A DNA stretch of 60,974 nucleotides from an uncultured Clostridium sp. (GCA_947057505.1 CAMSEM010000001.1:1-60974), one strand, 5' to 3'; positions 35,992 through 46,616 are shown, counted from the stretch's first letter. A program made the numbers and translations. The notes: generated from the sequence alone by a model not told the origin.

Positions 35992-36869
35992 TACATTTCA
36001 CCTACTTTTTTAAAGATAAGTACTCTATCATTACCACCTAAATCTTTAATGGGACTTGTGGTAATTAATTCAAGATTACTTTTACTATTTTCCCATATGT
36101 TGATAATTTGATTTCCTTGATCATAGCCTATTTCTAAAAATAAGTAACCATTTGTTTTTAAATAGTTTGATGCGTTTTGTAAGATAATTCTATAAAAGGT
36201 AAGCCCATCTTTGCCACCATCTAAAGCTATATGTGGTTCTTTTTTTACTTCTTTTGGCAAATTTGTAATAATATTAGTTTGAATATATGGTGGATTAGAT
36301 ACAATATAGTTAAATTGTTTTTTAGGTATTTGTTCAAACATATTGGAGCAAATGCATTCTATTTTTTCGTTTGTTAAATTTGCTTTTGCATTTTTTATAG
36401 TAACATCTAAAGCTTTTTTAGAAATGTCGCTTGCTGTTACCTTTACATTTTGAACATATTTTGCAATCGATATAGCTATTGCTCCACTGCCAGTACATAA
36501 GTCTAACACATCGCTTGTTTTGCTGACAGTTTCTAATTGTTTTTGCATAGTTTCAATTACTTTTTCTACTAAAATTTCAGTATCTGGCTGTGGTATTAGT
36601 ACATTTTCATCCACATAAAAATTAATTCCCATAAATTCTTGTTTATTTGTTATATACTGTAGTGGCTTTCCATTTATCACTTGTTCTAATTTTTCTTGAT
36701 ATTCTTTTTGCTTTTCTATAGATACTTCTTCTAAATTATGAGTTATAAATTGTTCATTTTGTTGTTTTAATATATGATTTAGTAGTTTTTTAGCTTTGAA
36801 ATAAGCATCTTCTATTTTGTTTTGTTTCAATTTTTCTTCTCCTAAAAGAAGTAATTGTTTTTGGTTCAT
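35991..36869 (-). CDS. prmC: Peptide chain release factor glutamine methyltransferase
   Basis: N5-methylates the glutamine of the GGQ motif in RF1/RF2. The 292-aa protein has an N-terminal helical domain, SAM-binding DVLDLCTGSGAIAISIAKY and the substrate motif NPPYIQ. Normal length. First gene of the prmC-whiA-hemW unit. Confidence 0.96.
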   Translation of the reverse strand: MNQKQLLLLGEEKLKQNKIEDAYFKAKKLLNHILKQQNEQFITHNLEEVSIEKQKEYQEKLEQVINGKPLQYITNKQEFMGINFYVDENVLIPQPDTEILVEKVIETMQKQLETVSKTSDVLDLCTGSGAIAISIAKYVQNVKVTASDISKKALDVTIKNAKANLTNEKIECICSNMFEQIPKKQFNYIVSNPPYIQTNIITNLPKEVKKEPHIALDGGKDGLTFYRIILQNASNYLKTNGYLFLEIGYDQGNQIINIWENSKSNLELITTSPIKDLGGNDRVLIFKKVGEM

Positions 36870-36940
36870 TTATTTTTCTCTTTTCTTTTTATTTGCTGCT
36901 TTTATATTATATCATGCTAGTTTGGAAAGTACAAGTATGC

Positions 36941-37135
36941 AAAAAACCCCGCCTTAGCCGTAAGGTGAATGAAATTTTAAGGACCTGTTTTCACAGGTGG
37001 GTGTCTTGTTGAAAGCTTCTGGGTTTCTTATAGCAAATATGGTATAAGCATACACGCCACCTTCAAAGGCGGACTCCCGTTTAAGATTTGTTGGTTCTAA
37101 AATTCCAGTCTACACGCACTATGCAGGGAAAATAT
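36941..37135 (-). ncRNA. ssrS: Probable 6S RNA
   Basis: A GC-richer noncoding stretch of about 195 nt folds into a long rod on the minus strand. The closing stem pairs CCCTGC (5') with GCGGGG (3'); further stems pair GGAATTTTAG/CTTAAAATTTC, CCGCC/GGTGG and the hairpin ACCTGT-GAAA-ACAGGT, leaving a central bubble with GAACCAAC and AACGGGAGTC. It ends in a CCTTA/TAAGG hairpin and six Us. The shape and these sequences suit Firmicute 6S RNA, which binds RNA polymerase-sigma-A. I have no covariance-model score. Confidence 0.66.
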
Positions 37136-37153
37136 ATTTTATTATTTACTTTT

Positions 37154-37645
37154 TTACATTGCTTCTAGCTTGAAGTCTTTTATATTAGCAAAATCAGCAG
37201 TTATAGTGTGATCAAATTGTTCTGTTTCTCCTGCTTTAATGTTTGGCATAATAGCTTTAAGTTCTACTATTGTTTCTCCATTTTCTCCTATTAATGTTAA
37301 TTTTACTGTTTCTCGTTCAAAGTCTGTACTCGCTGTATTTTTAACATTTGCTAATATAACTGTATTTCCAATATTATTTTTTGTAATTTGAATTCCTGTT
37401 ATTTCTATATCTTTATATTTTTTTGCTTTTTTTAAGTCTTCACTATTATTTAGTTTTGTACCATCATTTAATGTAGTAATATATTTTTCTTTGTTTTGTA
37501 CATTTTCACTAGTTACTCCATTATTTTGTGTTTTATCTGTATTTTCTTTTCCTTTTGTAAATATATTAATACATACTGCAATGATTAATATAACCACCAT
37601 AATTCCAATTAATGTAAATACTACTTTCTTTTCTTTTTCTGTCAT
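37154..37645 (-). CDS. Membrane-anchored FxLYD-like extracytoplasmic protein
   Basis: 163 aa: one N-terminal transmembrane anchor (about residues 8-30), an Asn/Lys-rich linker and a C-terminal beta-sandwich-like domain (about 75-163) with ITGIQITKNNIGNTVILANV and VELKAIMPNIKAGETEQF. That pattern is typical of FxLYD/DUF-type domains in secreted Firmicute proteins. The function is unknown. GAGAGGAA precedes the start. It lies just upstream of the 6S RNA. Confidence 0.65.
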   Translation of the reverse strand: MTEKEKKVVFTLIGIMVVILIIAVCINIFTKGKENTDKTQNNGVTSENVQNKEKYITTLNDGTKLNNSEDLKKAKKYKDIEITGIQITKNNIGNTVILANVKNTASTDFERETVKLTLIGENGETIVELKAIMPNIKAGETEQFDHTITADFANIKDFKLEAM

Positions 37646-37876
37646 TTGTATATTCCTCTCTTTTTTATTCTTATTATATTAAAACACAATATTGTAAAAA
37701 AGTAAAGATTTTATTTTGTGTTTTTCAAATTTTATTTTTGACTTCTTATTGTACGTATAAGAATCATATCTACAAATATCTTATTTTTAAAATTTATTTA
37801 TATTACAATTTATGCATAAAAATAATTTAATAAGAAAGGGTGCTATTACATTATTTTATAGCATAATAGATGAAAT

Positions 37877-38083
37877 ATGATTAATTTTAATATTATACCA
37901 TTGTTAAAAAAGCAAGGAAAAAGCAAATATTGGCTTTGTAAGAATATGAATATTACTTCTCATAATTTAAATAGAGTTTTAAAAGGAGAAACCACTTCTA
38001 TTTCATTTAAATATTTAGAAGATATGTGTAAATATTTAGATTGTGAAATTGGTGAACTAATTTCTTATGAAGAAACTAAGTAG
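37877..38083 (+). CDS. XRE/Cro-type helix-turn-helix regulator
   Basis: The 68-aa protein is almost entirely a Cro/C1-like HTH (residues about 5-62): KYWLCKNMNITSHNLNRVLK, then ISFKYLEDMCKYLDCEIGEL. Such short proteins occur as antitoxin-like or phage-derived regulators, but no toxin partner is seen nearby. The ATG lacks a close Shine-Dalgarno sequence; AAAGGG lies about 40 nt upstream before a TGCTAT/ATAGCA hairpin. The region 37646-37876 holds nothing else that I recognise. Confidence 0.8.
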   Translation: MINFNIIPLLKKQGKSKYWLCKNMNITSHNLNRVLKGETTSISFKYLEDMCKYLDCEIGELISYEETK

Positions 38084-38147
38084 TTACATTTTCTTTTATA
38101 TTATACAAAGAAAATTATGTATAAATAAATTTTGACATTTACTATAT

Positions 38148-38184
38148 AAAATAGTACAGAAAAAACTTTTTTCTGCACTATTTT
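38148..38184. terminator. Bidirectional terminator between the HTH gene and the GltD-like gene
   Basis: AAAATAGTACAGAAAAAA/TTTTTTCTGCACTATTTT hairpin with one G-U-type mismatch, between convergent genes. Confidence 0.8.
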
Positions 38185-38198
38185 AATATACTTTTTTA

Positions 38199-39461
38199 TT
38201 ACTTAGTTATTAAATATTTTTCTATTTGAATTGCCGCTTCTCTTCCATCTCTTGCTGCCCATGCAACAGTTTGGGTACTTCCAATTAAGTCACCACCTGC
38301 AAAAATATTGGTTCCTTCTATATTTTTTTGATTGTTTACTTCTAAATAGTTTTTCTTTGTGTTGGTAAGATTTTGGCTCTCTAATAGGTTAATATTTACT
38401 TTAGACCCTACTGCCATTACTACATAATCCATATCCATTTGGTAATTACTATTTTCTATGTCTACTGGTACTTTTCTAGTCTCCCCTTCTTTTTGAACAA
38501 GCTCAGTCTTAATACATTCTATTTTTTCTACTTTTTTATTTCCCAATATTTTGTTAATATTAGTTTGAAATAAAAATTCTATTCCTTCTTGCTTTGCCTC
38601 ACTAATTTCTTTTACTTCTGCTGGCATTTCTATCTCTGATCTTCTATAAATAACAATTACTCTTTTAGCACCTAGCTTTTTTATAGTTCTTGCACAGTCC
38701 ATTGCAACATTTCCACCACCAATAATTGCAACTTGTTTATTTGTATAGTTTGGATGATTTGCTAATTCCAGTAATGTATTTCCGCCGAAAACTCCTTCTA
38801 GTTCTTCTCCTTCTACATTCATTTTTCTTGGAATATTTGCTCCTAATGCTAAAAATACAGCATCATATTGTTTTTGTAATGCATTTAATTGTATATCTTT
38901 TCCTAACTCTTGATGATATTTTACTTCTATTCCTAAATTTAGAATAGATTGTATTGTTCTATGTAAAATTTCTCTTTGTAGTCTAAATTCTGGTATTCCA
39001 TGACTTAAAATACCTCCAAGTTCCCCATATTTTTCGTAAATGGTAATGGTTGCTCCTTTTCTAGCTAAAAAGCTGCTAGCAGTTAAACCTGCTGGTCCAC
39101 CACCTATAATTGCTACCTTTTTTCCTTTTAAGGTTGTTTCTATTTCTATATTTTTATCATATCCATTTTTTAGTGCAGTATCAAATACATATGCCTCTAG
39201 CTCTCCTATATTAACAGGCTCACCTTTGATTCCTCTTACACAACTACCTTGACATTGTTTTTGGTGTGGGCATATTCTACCACAAACACTACCTAATGCT
39301 GTAGTTTTTAGTAGAGTTTGATAGGCTTGTTCTAATTTTCCTTCTTTGGTAAGTTTAATAAATGTTGGTATGTCATTTGATAATGGACAACCATTTTTGC
39401 TGCATGGTTTTACTGTGCAATTTAAACAATAATTAGCTAAATTTTGTATTTGCTCGTTCAT
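38199..39461 (-). CDS. NAD(P)-dependent FAD oxidoreductase, glutamate-synthase small-subunit type
   Basis: 420 aa. The N-terminal Fe-S domain has clustered Cys (CLNCTVKPCSKNGCPL; CGRICPHQKQCQGSC). The FAD-binding site is KVAIIGGGPAGLTASSFLA and the NAD(P)H site is QVAIIGGGNVAMDCART. This is the GltD/NfnB-like electron-transfer fold. No glutamate synthase large subunit is adjacent, so the partner and substrate are unknown. It is shorter than classic GltD (about 480 aa), as common for stand-alone homologues. Confidence 0.87.
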   Translation of the reverse strand: MNEQIQNLANYCLNCTVKPCSKNGCPLSNDIPTFIKLTKEGKLEQAYQTLLKTTALGSVCGRICPHQKQCQGSCVRGIKGEPVNIGELEAYVFDTALKNGYDKNIEIETTLKGKKVAIIGGGPAGLTASSFLARKGATITIYEKYGELGGILSHGIPEFRLQREILHRTIQSILNLGIEVKYHQELGKDIQLNALQKQYDAVFLALGANIPRKMNVEGEELEGVFGGNTLLELANHPNYTNKQVAIIGGGNVAMDCARTIKKLGAKRVIVIYRRSEIEMPAEVKEISEAKQEGIEFLFQTNINKILGNKKVEKIECIKTELVQKEGETRKVPVDIENSNYQMDMDYVVMAVGSKVNINLLESQNLTNTKKNYLEVNNQKNIEGTNIFAGGDLIGSTQTVAWAARDGREAAIQIEKYLITK

Positions 39462-39519
39462 CTTTTTATTTCCCTTCTATTAATTACAAATATTTAATCC
39501 CTTTTTTCTACAAAGCTTG

Positions 39520-40089
39520 TCATATATCATTTTGCTTTAATTCTTCATACTTATTTACTACTTGTTTTAAATCTTTCCAAAATTCAATTTTCTTATTTTC
39601 ATCTCTTAAAAGTGCTGCTGGATGCCAAGTTGGCATATACAAAATGCCTTTTTGCTCAATCCAATTGCCTCTAGCTGCTGTTATTCCATAGTTCTTCCCT
39701 AAAATATTTTTTAACGCTGTATTTCCTAGTAATACAATAATTTTAGGTTTAACTAAAACCACTTGATTTCGTAAATAATTTAAGCAAGCTACCGCTTCTA
39801 CTTCTTCTGGAACTCTGTTTGCAGGTGGTCTACATTTTACAATGTTTGCAATATATACTTCTTCTCTTTTAATTCCTAATCCTTGAAATGCTTTGTTCAT
39901 AAGCTGTCCTGCTTTTCCTACAAAAGGTAGACCTTGACTATCTTCATCTGCTCCTGGGCCTTCTCCTATAAACATAATAGTTGCCTCTTTATTTCCTTCT
40001 CCAAACACAATGTTATGCCTATTTTGAGATAGCTTACACTTTTGGCAATTTTGAATACTTTGTTCTAGTTCTTCCCATGTTTCGTACAT
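39520..40089 (-). CDS. Type-4 uracil-DNA glycosylase
   Basis: Removes uracil from DNA for base-excision repair. The 189-aa protein has the family 4 motif GEGPGADEDSQGLPFVG and the His motif TWHPAALLR. Four Cys ligands of a 4Fe-4S cluster are visible (CQKC near residue 16, Cys in VKCRPP and in VACLNYL). Normal length. Confidence 0.94.
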   Translation of the reverse strand: MYETWEELEQSIQNCQKCKLSQNRHNIVFGEGNKEATIMFIGEGPGADEDSQGLPFVGKAGQLMNKAFQGLGIKREEVYIANIVKCRPPANRVPEEVEAVACLNYLRNQVVLVKPKIIVLLGNTALKNILGKNYGITAARGNWIEQKGILYMPTWHPAALLRDENKKIEFWKDLKQVVNKYEELKQNDI

Positions 40090-40131
40090 TTCTTACCTCT
40101 CTTTTATTTTCTTTCTATTATTTTGACTTTC

Positions 40132-41043
40132 TTATTTTACACATTCTTCTAATAACTGTATTTTTTCTTCTGCATTCGTATCTATTTTTGCCATTGTTCC
40201 AATTGGAATGACTGTTTTTTTGTCAATATGTCCAAAATTATTAGACTTAATAATTGGAAATGTATATTTTCCCTCTAAAGTATCTAGTAGAATTTGCTCT
40301 ATTGCTACACTCCCATCATAATTACCAAGCCATATTCCTTTTATTTTATCAAATACTCCATTTTGCTTCATATGGTATAAATAATTACTTACTAATGCTG
40401 GTGGTGTTTCTAAAAATAGCTCTTCTAAAAATAAAATTTTATCTGTAAAATCAATTGCGTAATTTCCAGATACCATTCCATTAACCAAACTTAAATTTCC
40501 ACCTACTAAAATACCTTTTACATTTCCTTCTTTTATTGTAATATATTCATCTTCTGCTTTTCCTAACTTAAGGGCTCCTTGATGAAAACGTTTCATAACT
40601 TCTTCATAACCATATTCTGTTTGCCATGAAGTTAAAGCTTTAAAGGTAGGTCCATGAAATGTAACTAATCCTGTTTTACTATAAATTGCATTTAAAAGTG
40701 AGGTAGAATCACTAAAACCACAAATAATTTTTGGATTATATTTAATTGCATCATAATCTATATATTCAAATGTAGTGTTAGAATTAAACCCACCAGAAAT
40801 ACAAAAAATCGCTTTTACTTCTTTATCTTGAAACATAGAGTTAATATCTTCTGCTTTTTCTCTTGCTGTTGTCCCATATCCTAATGTATTTTTTAATGCG
40901 TTTTTAGCAAATTTTACATGAAAGCCTGAAGCTTCCATTAAGCAAATAGATTGATTAATAATTTCTAAATCATCTTTTGTTATAGCATCTGAAGGAGCAA
41001 TTAATCCTATATAATCTCCTTTTTTTAATTTTTCTGGTATCAT
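40132..41043 (-). CDS. LD-carboxypeptidase (peptidase S66)
   Basis: Cleaves the terminal D-Ala from L,D-linked murein tetrapeptides during wall recycling, or self-immunity in MccF-type relatives. The 303-aa protein has the nucleophile elbow GFSDST, the acidic residue in FLEELFLE and the His in NFGHIDKK. The S66 fold is complete. The cytosolic location is supported by the lack of a signal peptide. Confidence 0.92.
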   Translation of the reverse strand: MIPEKLKKGDYIGLIAPSDAITKDDLEIINQSICLMEASGFHVKFAKNALKNTLGYGTTAREKAEDINSMFQDKEVKAIFCISGGFNSNTTFEYIDYDAIKYNPKIICGFSDSTSLLNAIYSKTGLVTFHGPTFKALTSWQTEYGYEEVMKRFHQGALKLGKAEDEYITIKEGNVKGILVGGNLSLVNGMVSGNYAIDFTDKILFLEELFLETPPALVSNYLYHMKQNGVFDKIKGIWLGNYDGSVAIEQILLDTLEGKYTFPIIKSNNFGHIDKKTVIPIGTMAKIDTNAEEKIQLLEECVK

Positions 41044-41134
41044 TTTTTCCTCCTTTTATCATTTAACCTTAACATATATTTTTTAATTTTTCACTCATAG
41101 TCAATAAGAATGCTAGGTTTATGAATAATATTTT

Positions 41135-41983
41135 TTAAATCTTGCAAATAATTGCTGCATTTCTGCCAGAAAGTTCTTTATCTTTTCTATATGAGTGAAA
41201 TTTATCACTATGGCATACGGTACATAAATTACTATCTATGATGTTTTCTTCTTTTAGTCCCATTTGTCTTAAAAGAATTTTATTGATTTCTACAGTATCT
41301 ATTACATATTTTTGTTTTCCTTGTTTTATTTGCATCTTTTGTATAATTTGCTCTATTTCTTGTAGGTTTTTATATTCATTATAAAATAACTCTTTTACAT
41401 CCTCTTCTACTTCAAAGCAGCATTCTCTAATGCTTGGGCATATGCAGCAAATAATATCTTTGGGATTACTTTTATAATTTTGCACCATTTGGTTAACTGC
41501 ATTTTGGCTTATTTTTTGAAGTGTGCCTCTCCATCCCGAATGAATGCTACCTACTACCTTTTTCGCAGGGTCAAATAGTAATAAAGATATGCAATCTGCT
41601 GATGTAGTAAGTAAGATAAGATTTGGCTTATTAGTTAAAATACCATCTACTTCTTGCAAATTTTCTACTTGATTAACAATTTGTACATGGTTTGTATGTG
41701 TTTGATGTGGTTTGATGATATTTTCTGCTTTTAATTGATTGTTTTTTGGTATGTTACTTTTTGTTTCTATATTGTTTTGATTTAAGCAGTCACAAATTTT
41801 ATTGCAACTTTGTTTATATTTTTCTTCATCTTTATATATTGGTGGAAAATTTAGTTCATTATTACTTCTTAATGTATAGCAATGTGTAATTTCAGGATAT
41901 TGTAATAACCTTTTAAATTGTAAATATTGAAGATTACCTTCCTTGCAACATATTAAATTCTCGTTTTCCCACATAATTTGCAT
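41135..41983 (-). CDS. pgeF: PgeF/YfiH family multicopper-type purine nucleoside phosphorylase
   Basis: LACC1-like enzyme with peptidoglycan-editing or purine-nucleoside phosphorylase/adenosine deaminase activity. The 282-aa protein has metal-site motifs TSADCISLLLFD, GSIHSGWRGT and ICPSIRECCFEV. I chose the ATG at 41983: GGAGG stands eight bases ahead, whereas the ATG five codons earlier overlaps that GGAGG. The residue pattern is complete. Confidence 0.88.
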   Translation of the reverse strand: MQIMWENENLICCKEGNLQYLQFKRLLQYPEITHCYTLRSNNELNFPPIYKDEEKYKQSCNKICDCLNQNNIETKSNIPKNNQLKAENIIKPHQTHTNHVQIVNQVENLQEVDGILTNKPNLILLTTSADCISLLLFDPAKKVVGSIHSGWRGTLQKISQNAVNQMVQNYKSNPKDIICCICPSIRECCFEVEEDVKELFYNEYKNLQEIEQIIQKMQIKQGKQKYVIDTVEINKILLRQMGLKEENIIDSNLCTVCHSDKFHSYRKDKELSGRNAAIICKI

Positions 41984-42147
41984 ATAGCTTTCCTCCATAC
42001 CAATTTAATTTATATTTTTTCCATTTTGCTTTTATTTCATGCCAATTTAATTTGTATTATTTTATGCTATTTATAAGAAAAAATCAAGTTTAAACTGCTT
42101 TTTTGTATCGTCTTATCAGTATTTAAGTACCTTTCCAGTTTAAATAC

Positions 42148-42171
42148 AAAAACGACCTACTGGTCGTTTTT
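42148..42171 (-). terminator. Terminator overlapping the end of addB
   Basis: AAAACGACC/GGTCGTTTT hairpin with Us includes the addB stop codon reached in the shifted frame. The 41999-42147 gap holds nothing else. Confidence 0.82.
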
Positions 42172-45100
42172 AGTTTTTTCATTAATTTTTTCTAGTATCG
42201 CTTCTTTCGATAAATTTGGTATGTACCTATAACTATTTTTCGTAGTTTGATTAAACTGACAAATTGATTGATAGCTACAATACTCACATGGCGTTTTTTT
42301 ACCTTGCATATGGTAATATGGTTCTATGGCAATATTTCCATTTAAAATTTCTTTTGAAATTTGTTTTATAATTGTGTCCATATAATGTTGCAAATTTTCA
42401 AATTGTTTATGATTTAGTGTATTTGCTTTTTGGCTTACTTCTCCTTCTTTATTTAGATAAGCTGTCACAATGTTAGAGTTACCATTAATTAGGGTTGTAT
42501 CCATCTTTTTTACAATTTGGCTATCTGCTAAAATAAGTCCCTGCATTCTAAACTGTTTTCTTAGTTCTTGCTTGATTTGTTCTTCATCCATTTGACTGTT
42601 TCCATTTAAAATAGGATCTATCAAATTAAAATAAAACACACCAGCTGGTAATACATCTTCTTTTTTACATGTTGCATCCAAATAAGTTAATAGTTGCAAT
42701 TGTAGTCCTGCTAGCACTTCGTTTAGGTTCATATTTTTAATAGAAGATTTATAGTCTATAATGCGAATATAGTTTCCGATTGCTAGTTTTGGCAATATCC
42801 ATTCTATCAATTTTTCCTGTTATTTGTACTTTCTTTTCATTTTCCAATTCAAATACAATAGGTGGATATTTTTTTCCTTCATTGAATTCTATTTCATGTC
42901 CTACTACTTCAAAATCGCTATACTGTATACTTTCTACAATATATTGCATTGATTTTACAATTACCTTCTTTAATCTTTGTGCTAGCACTCTATACCTTGG
43001 AATACTATTAAAAATGTCATATTTTTTTAGTTCTAATTTTTCTTGTACAATTTCTTGTGTTAACTTTTGTGTTTGCTCTTTCGTAATTTGTTTTACCGAA
43101 ATTTGCCTTTCTTCTAGTCTTTCAAAAAAACCATCTATTACTTCATGCATAAAGTTTCCTGTATCTATTGCTTCTACTTTAAAAGTATTTTTTTCTTTCA
43201 AATTTAGTGCGTATTTTAAGTAATAAGAAAACGCACATGATTTATACTGTTCTAAACGTGATACACTTGTTTTCAAAGTATCTCCATATATTTTTTGTAT
43301 ATTGCCTTGTGTTATTGTTTCTGGTTTGTTTTGATATGCTAGTGCTTTTAGACTATTTTCTAATTTTTCTGGTTCATTTTTTAAATAGTACTCATATACT
43401 TGAAACCATATTTCTTCTATTTCTTTTCCCTCTTGCAAATTTCTTAGTTGAATTAAAAGCTCATCAAATGTAGTATTTTTTAATAAAACTTCACCTTTTC
43501 TTTCTACTATATCACTTTGTTCTTGCAATTTTGGAAATATTCTTTTTATTTTATTTACAATAATAGATGACCTTAATGTTTTTCCTTCGCTGTCTGAAGA
43601 TGAATATGATAAATATAGTTTTTCTTCTGCTGTTGTTAGGGATTTATAAATATTAAAATTATCGTCATATAGCTTTTCAATAGTTCCTTTTGCAAGTTCT
43701 ATTCCATTTTTTTTTAGTATTTCTCTGTCGCTGTCGTCTAAAAATCCTTCGTCTTTTTGAATGCTTGGAAATTTCCCATCATTTAGTCCTATTAAAAATA
43801 CTGCCTTTACTTTATGAGAACGAGAACGGTCTACATCACCTACAATAACTTGATCTGCTGTGGCTGGAATAATTCCTAAGTCGACCTGGCTTAGACCCAT
43901 CTTTAAAATTTTAGCATATTTATCAAATGTTATATTTTCTTCTCCTAATACTAAAACAATCTCATCAAATAGGCTTATGATAGTTTGAAAGCTCATTTCA
44001 TATTCTTTGGATTTTTCTATTAGTTTTTTTTGTTGTAATTTTGCAATTTTTTCTTCTAGCTTTTCATATATATGATTAGCCTTTAAAAAGTAATAAATTT
44101 GAGCTGTAATTTCTTTTACTGTTTTTAGTCCTTGTAACTGCTTTTTAAATTCTAATAATGGATTTATCACCTGCTCTTTGCTATATAAAATTGTTTGTTT
44201 TTTTTCTTCTGTTTCATCATAAAAATTCCATTCCTTATTATACCACTTGCTTCCTTTTATTCCCCATTTAAGACAATAATTTTCTAGTATGGCTATTTGA
44301 CTTTGTTCCAAATTTAAAAATCCAGTTTTAATATAACTAAATACCGCTTCATAAGACCAGTTTTTCGCAAAAACATCTAATAAAGCCAAAATGAATTTTA
44401 CTAGCAAATTATTACTTAAGTCCTTCTTTTCGTCTATAAAAACTGGAATGTGATAACTTGCAAAAATAACCTTGCATAAACTCGCATAGGTTGTAATATC
44501 CTTTGTAATAACTGCTATATCTTCGTACCTATAACCCTGTTTTACAAGCTTTGTTATTTGAGTTGCTACTTGCTCTATTTCTGAATATGGGTTATTGCTT
44601 AAAAAAAGTAAAATATCTTTTACCTCTTTTTCATGTTTTTGGTAAAATGGCTGACTCATATTTTCTGCCAAATGTTGTAGCTCTACTGATTTAAATCTTT
44701 TATTTGCTTGCATGCAAATTGGCTCTTCAATAGAAATATTTTCACTTTTAGCAATTTCTAAAATTCTATTTGCTGTTTGTTTGTTTGCATAAAAAATATC
44801 TACATCTGGGTTTGTATTTTTTTCTAAATTATCTGCACATATTGTAATGGTTACTTTATTAGATTGCTTCATTAGCTTTCTTAGCACTTCATATTCTTGC
44901 AAAGTAAAACCTGCAAATTCATCAATATATATATCGCAGCCAGTAAACTCTTTAGACTGTTCTAACCTCTCTGCTAAAAGCGTAAGCCCATCATTTTCAT
45001 CAATATAATTATTTTCAATAATTTTGGTATATAAATCATATATTGTTGTAATATCTTGTAGTTTTGCTTTTAAATATTTGTTTTCTTCATTGTTTGTTAC

Positions 45101-45514
45101 CTCTTTGATGGTATTTGCTGAAATTCTATGTTTTTTTAACTCTGTTATTTGCCTTGCTATCATCTCTACATTTTCATCTGAAGAACCTAAAAAATTAAAA
45201 TTATTTTTTTTGTTTAATAACATGTGATCAATCAACATAGCCCTTCCAGAACTTGCTAAACGAAGTCTTGTTTTTCCACCCACTTCATTTAAAACACGAT
45301 ACGCCATACGAGCAAATGTAATAACCTCTGCCGTCAACATGCTACTTGTAGGAGCTGTATCTAATAACTGCTTTTCTGCAGTAAATGAAAATTGCTCTGG
45401 CGTAATAATTTTAATTGGATGACTTTTTTTCTTTTTTACTTCTTCTTGTACTATTTGAAATAGGTAAGTAGTTTTACCGCTTCCAGCAGTACCATATATA
45501 ATTTGTAGGCTCAT
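42157..45514 (-). CDS. addB: ATP-dependent helicase/nuclease subunit AddB, with +1 shift
   Basis: Part of the AddAB double-strand-break processing enzyme. The helicase-like N-terminus has Walker A GTAGSGKTTYLFQ (residues about 8-20). The C-terminal RecB-type nuclease domain has IDYKSS and a four-Cys Fe-S site (one Cys upstream in YKSCAFSYYL, three in CEYCSYQSICQF). In frame 0 the protein ends ten codons after CGG (42776-42778). Skipping C gives NGNYIRIIDYKSS, joining the metal-binding Asp/Lys motif to the rest. The total is 1118 aa, usual for AddB. The start is the ATG at 45514, with AAGGAG upstream. AddA is not in the window. Confidence 0.92.
42776..42778 (-). other. CGG +1 frameshift site in addB
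   Basis: AAT-CGG-AAA in frame 0. Omitting C gives AAT-GGA-AAC-TAT-ATT and leads into IIDYKSS, the nuclease motif. Confidence 0.88.
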
Positions 45515-45531
45515 TTTTCTCTCCTTGTTTA

Positions 45532-45710
45532 GGACGGGGGTAAGCACCCTAAATAGGGTATGTTGGGACAGGTCTTCTCCTACAGCTATCTAGTACATTC
45601 CACTAGATAGCTCCATCCATTTCTATTTATTGTTTTCCAACTTAAAAGTTGTTTGGTCTTTTTTGCAGCGTCCCTCAGTTACCCTAAATAGGGTGACTGA
45701 CCACCGTCCC
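45532..45710. repeat. GC-richer REP/MITE-like element between addB and ogg
   Basis: Outer inverted ends GGACGG(GGG)/CCGTCC enclose two copies of the palindrome ACCCTAAATAGGGT (45546-45559, 45681-45694) and a hairpin AGCTATCTAGT/ACTAGATAGCT. The GGGACGG...CCGTCCC style resembles dispersed repeats of other Clostridia. Its right end runs into the ogg coding end. Confidence 0.7.
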
Positions 45711-46566
45711 TGAACCAGTAAAATAGGTATTGTTGGGCGATGCCTGCTAAGTTTCCATACTTTTCTGCTGCTAGTTTTTGTATTTGCTGTGGTTTTAGTT
45801 TGTTTTCTTCTGGTAGTTTAAAGTATAGTTCATTCATTACTCTTTTTACCCATACATCGATTGGAAATACTTCTAGGCATTTTAGGGTGGAAAATAGCAT
45901 AATACAGTCTGCTACTTTTGGTCCAATTCCTGGCAAAGTGAGTAATATTTCTTTTACTTTATTTATTTGTTTTTCTTGTTTTAACTTTTCTAAATCTAGT
46001 TGTTTGTTTACAATTATTTTTGTTGTTTCATATACTCTTTTATCTCTAAAGCCTAAGCCTAAATTTCTTAGGTCTTGCACAGTTGCTTTTTGTAATTCTT
46101 CTGGTGTTGGAAAGGTGTAATAGGTTGTGTTTTTCCAAGTTATAGGTTTTCCGTATTGTTTTGCTATTTTTTCGATAATTCCTTTTATTCTTGGTATGTT
46201 ATTATTGGCAGATATGATAAATGAGATAATGGTTTCCCATAAGTCTTGATTTAGTATTCTAATTCCGTTTCCATACTGAATACTTGTTTCTAAATATGTA
46301 TCTATTTTACTTAATTTGTTTTTTATTTGTTCATAGTTTCTGTTAAGGTCAAAATATTCTTCTACTGTTTGCTTTATATTGTTTTGACATATGCCTTGAA
46401 AAACTATCTTACCATTTTCTTCTTTTACATTTAACACATTATTTTTAAAAATACCTGTATAACTTCCATCTTTTTGTTTATTCCATCTAAAGCATTGACC
46501 ACATTCAAATATGTGCTCTAAATGAAATGTTTGTATTTTTTCTATGGTATATGTTTGTTCTTGCAT
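45679..46566 (-). CDS. 8-oxoguanine DNA glycosylase (Ogg1 type)
   Basis: Excises 8-oxoG in DNA; helix-hairpin-helix GPD family, 295 aa. N-terminal FECGQCFRWNK, then the HhH motif LLTLPGIGPKVADCIMLF with catalytic Lys in GPK and the Asp in PIDVWVKR. The C-terminus YLFYWFRDGGQSPYLG is unusual: homologues end at about YLFYYAR, and the last ten or so codons here lie in the repeat element 45532-45710, so the native end was apparently replaced by inserted DNA. Probably still functional. Confidence 0.92.
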   Translation of the reverse strand: MQEQTYTIEKIQTFHLEHIFECGQCFRWNKQKDGSYTGIFKNNVLNVKEENGKIVFQGICQNNIKQTVEEYFDLNRNYEQIKNKLSKIDTYLETSIQYGNGIRILNQDLWETIISFIISANNNIPRIKGIIEKIAKQYGKPITWKNTTYYTFPTPEELQKATVQDLRNLGLGFRDKRVYETTKIIVNKQLDLEKLKQEKQINKVKEILLTLPGIGPKVADCIMLFSTLKCLEVFPIDVWVKRVMNELYFKLPEENKLKPQQIQKLAAEKYGNLAGIAQQYLFYWFRDGGQSPYLG

Positions 46567-46616
46567 TTTTATTTGAACCTTTCTTAAATATTTTTGGCAC
46601 TACTATTATTATACAT

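Noticed and set aside
45532..45710. CRISPR array (repeated ACCCTAAATAGGGT)
   Set aside because: Only two copies 135 bp apart and no regular spacers; it fits a palindromic repeat element better.
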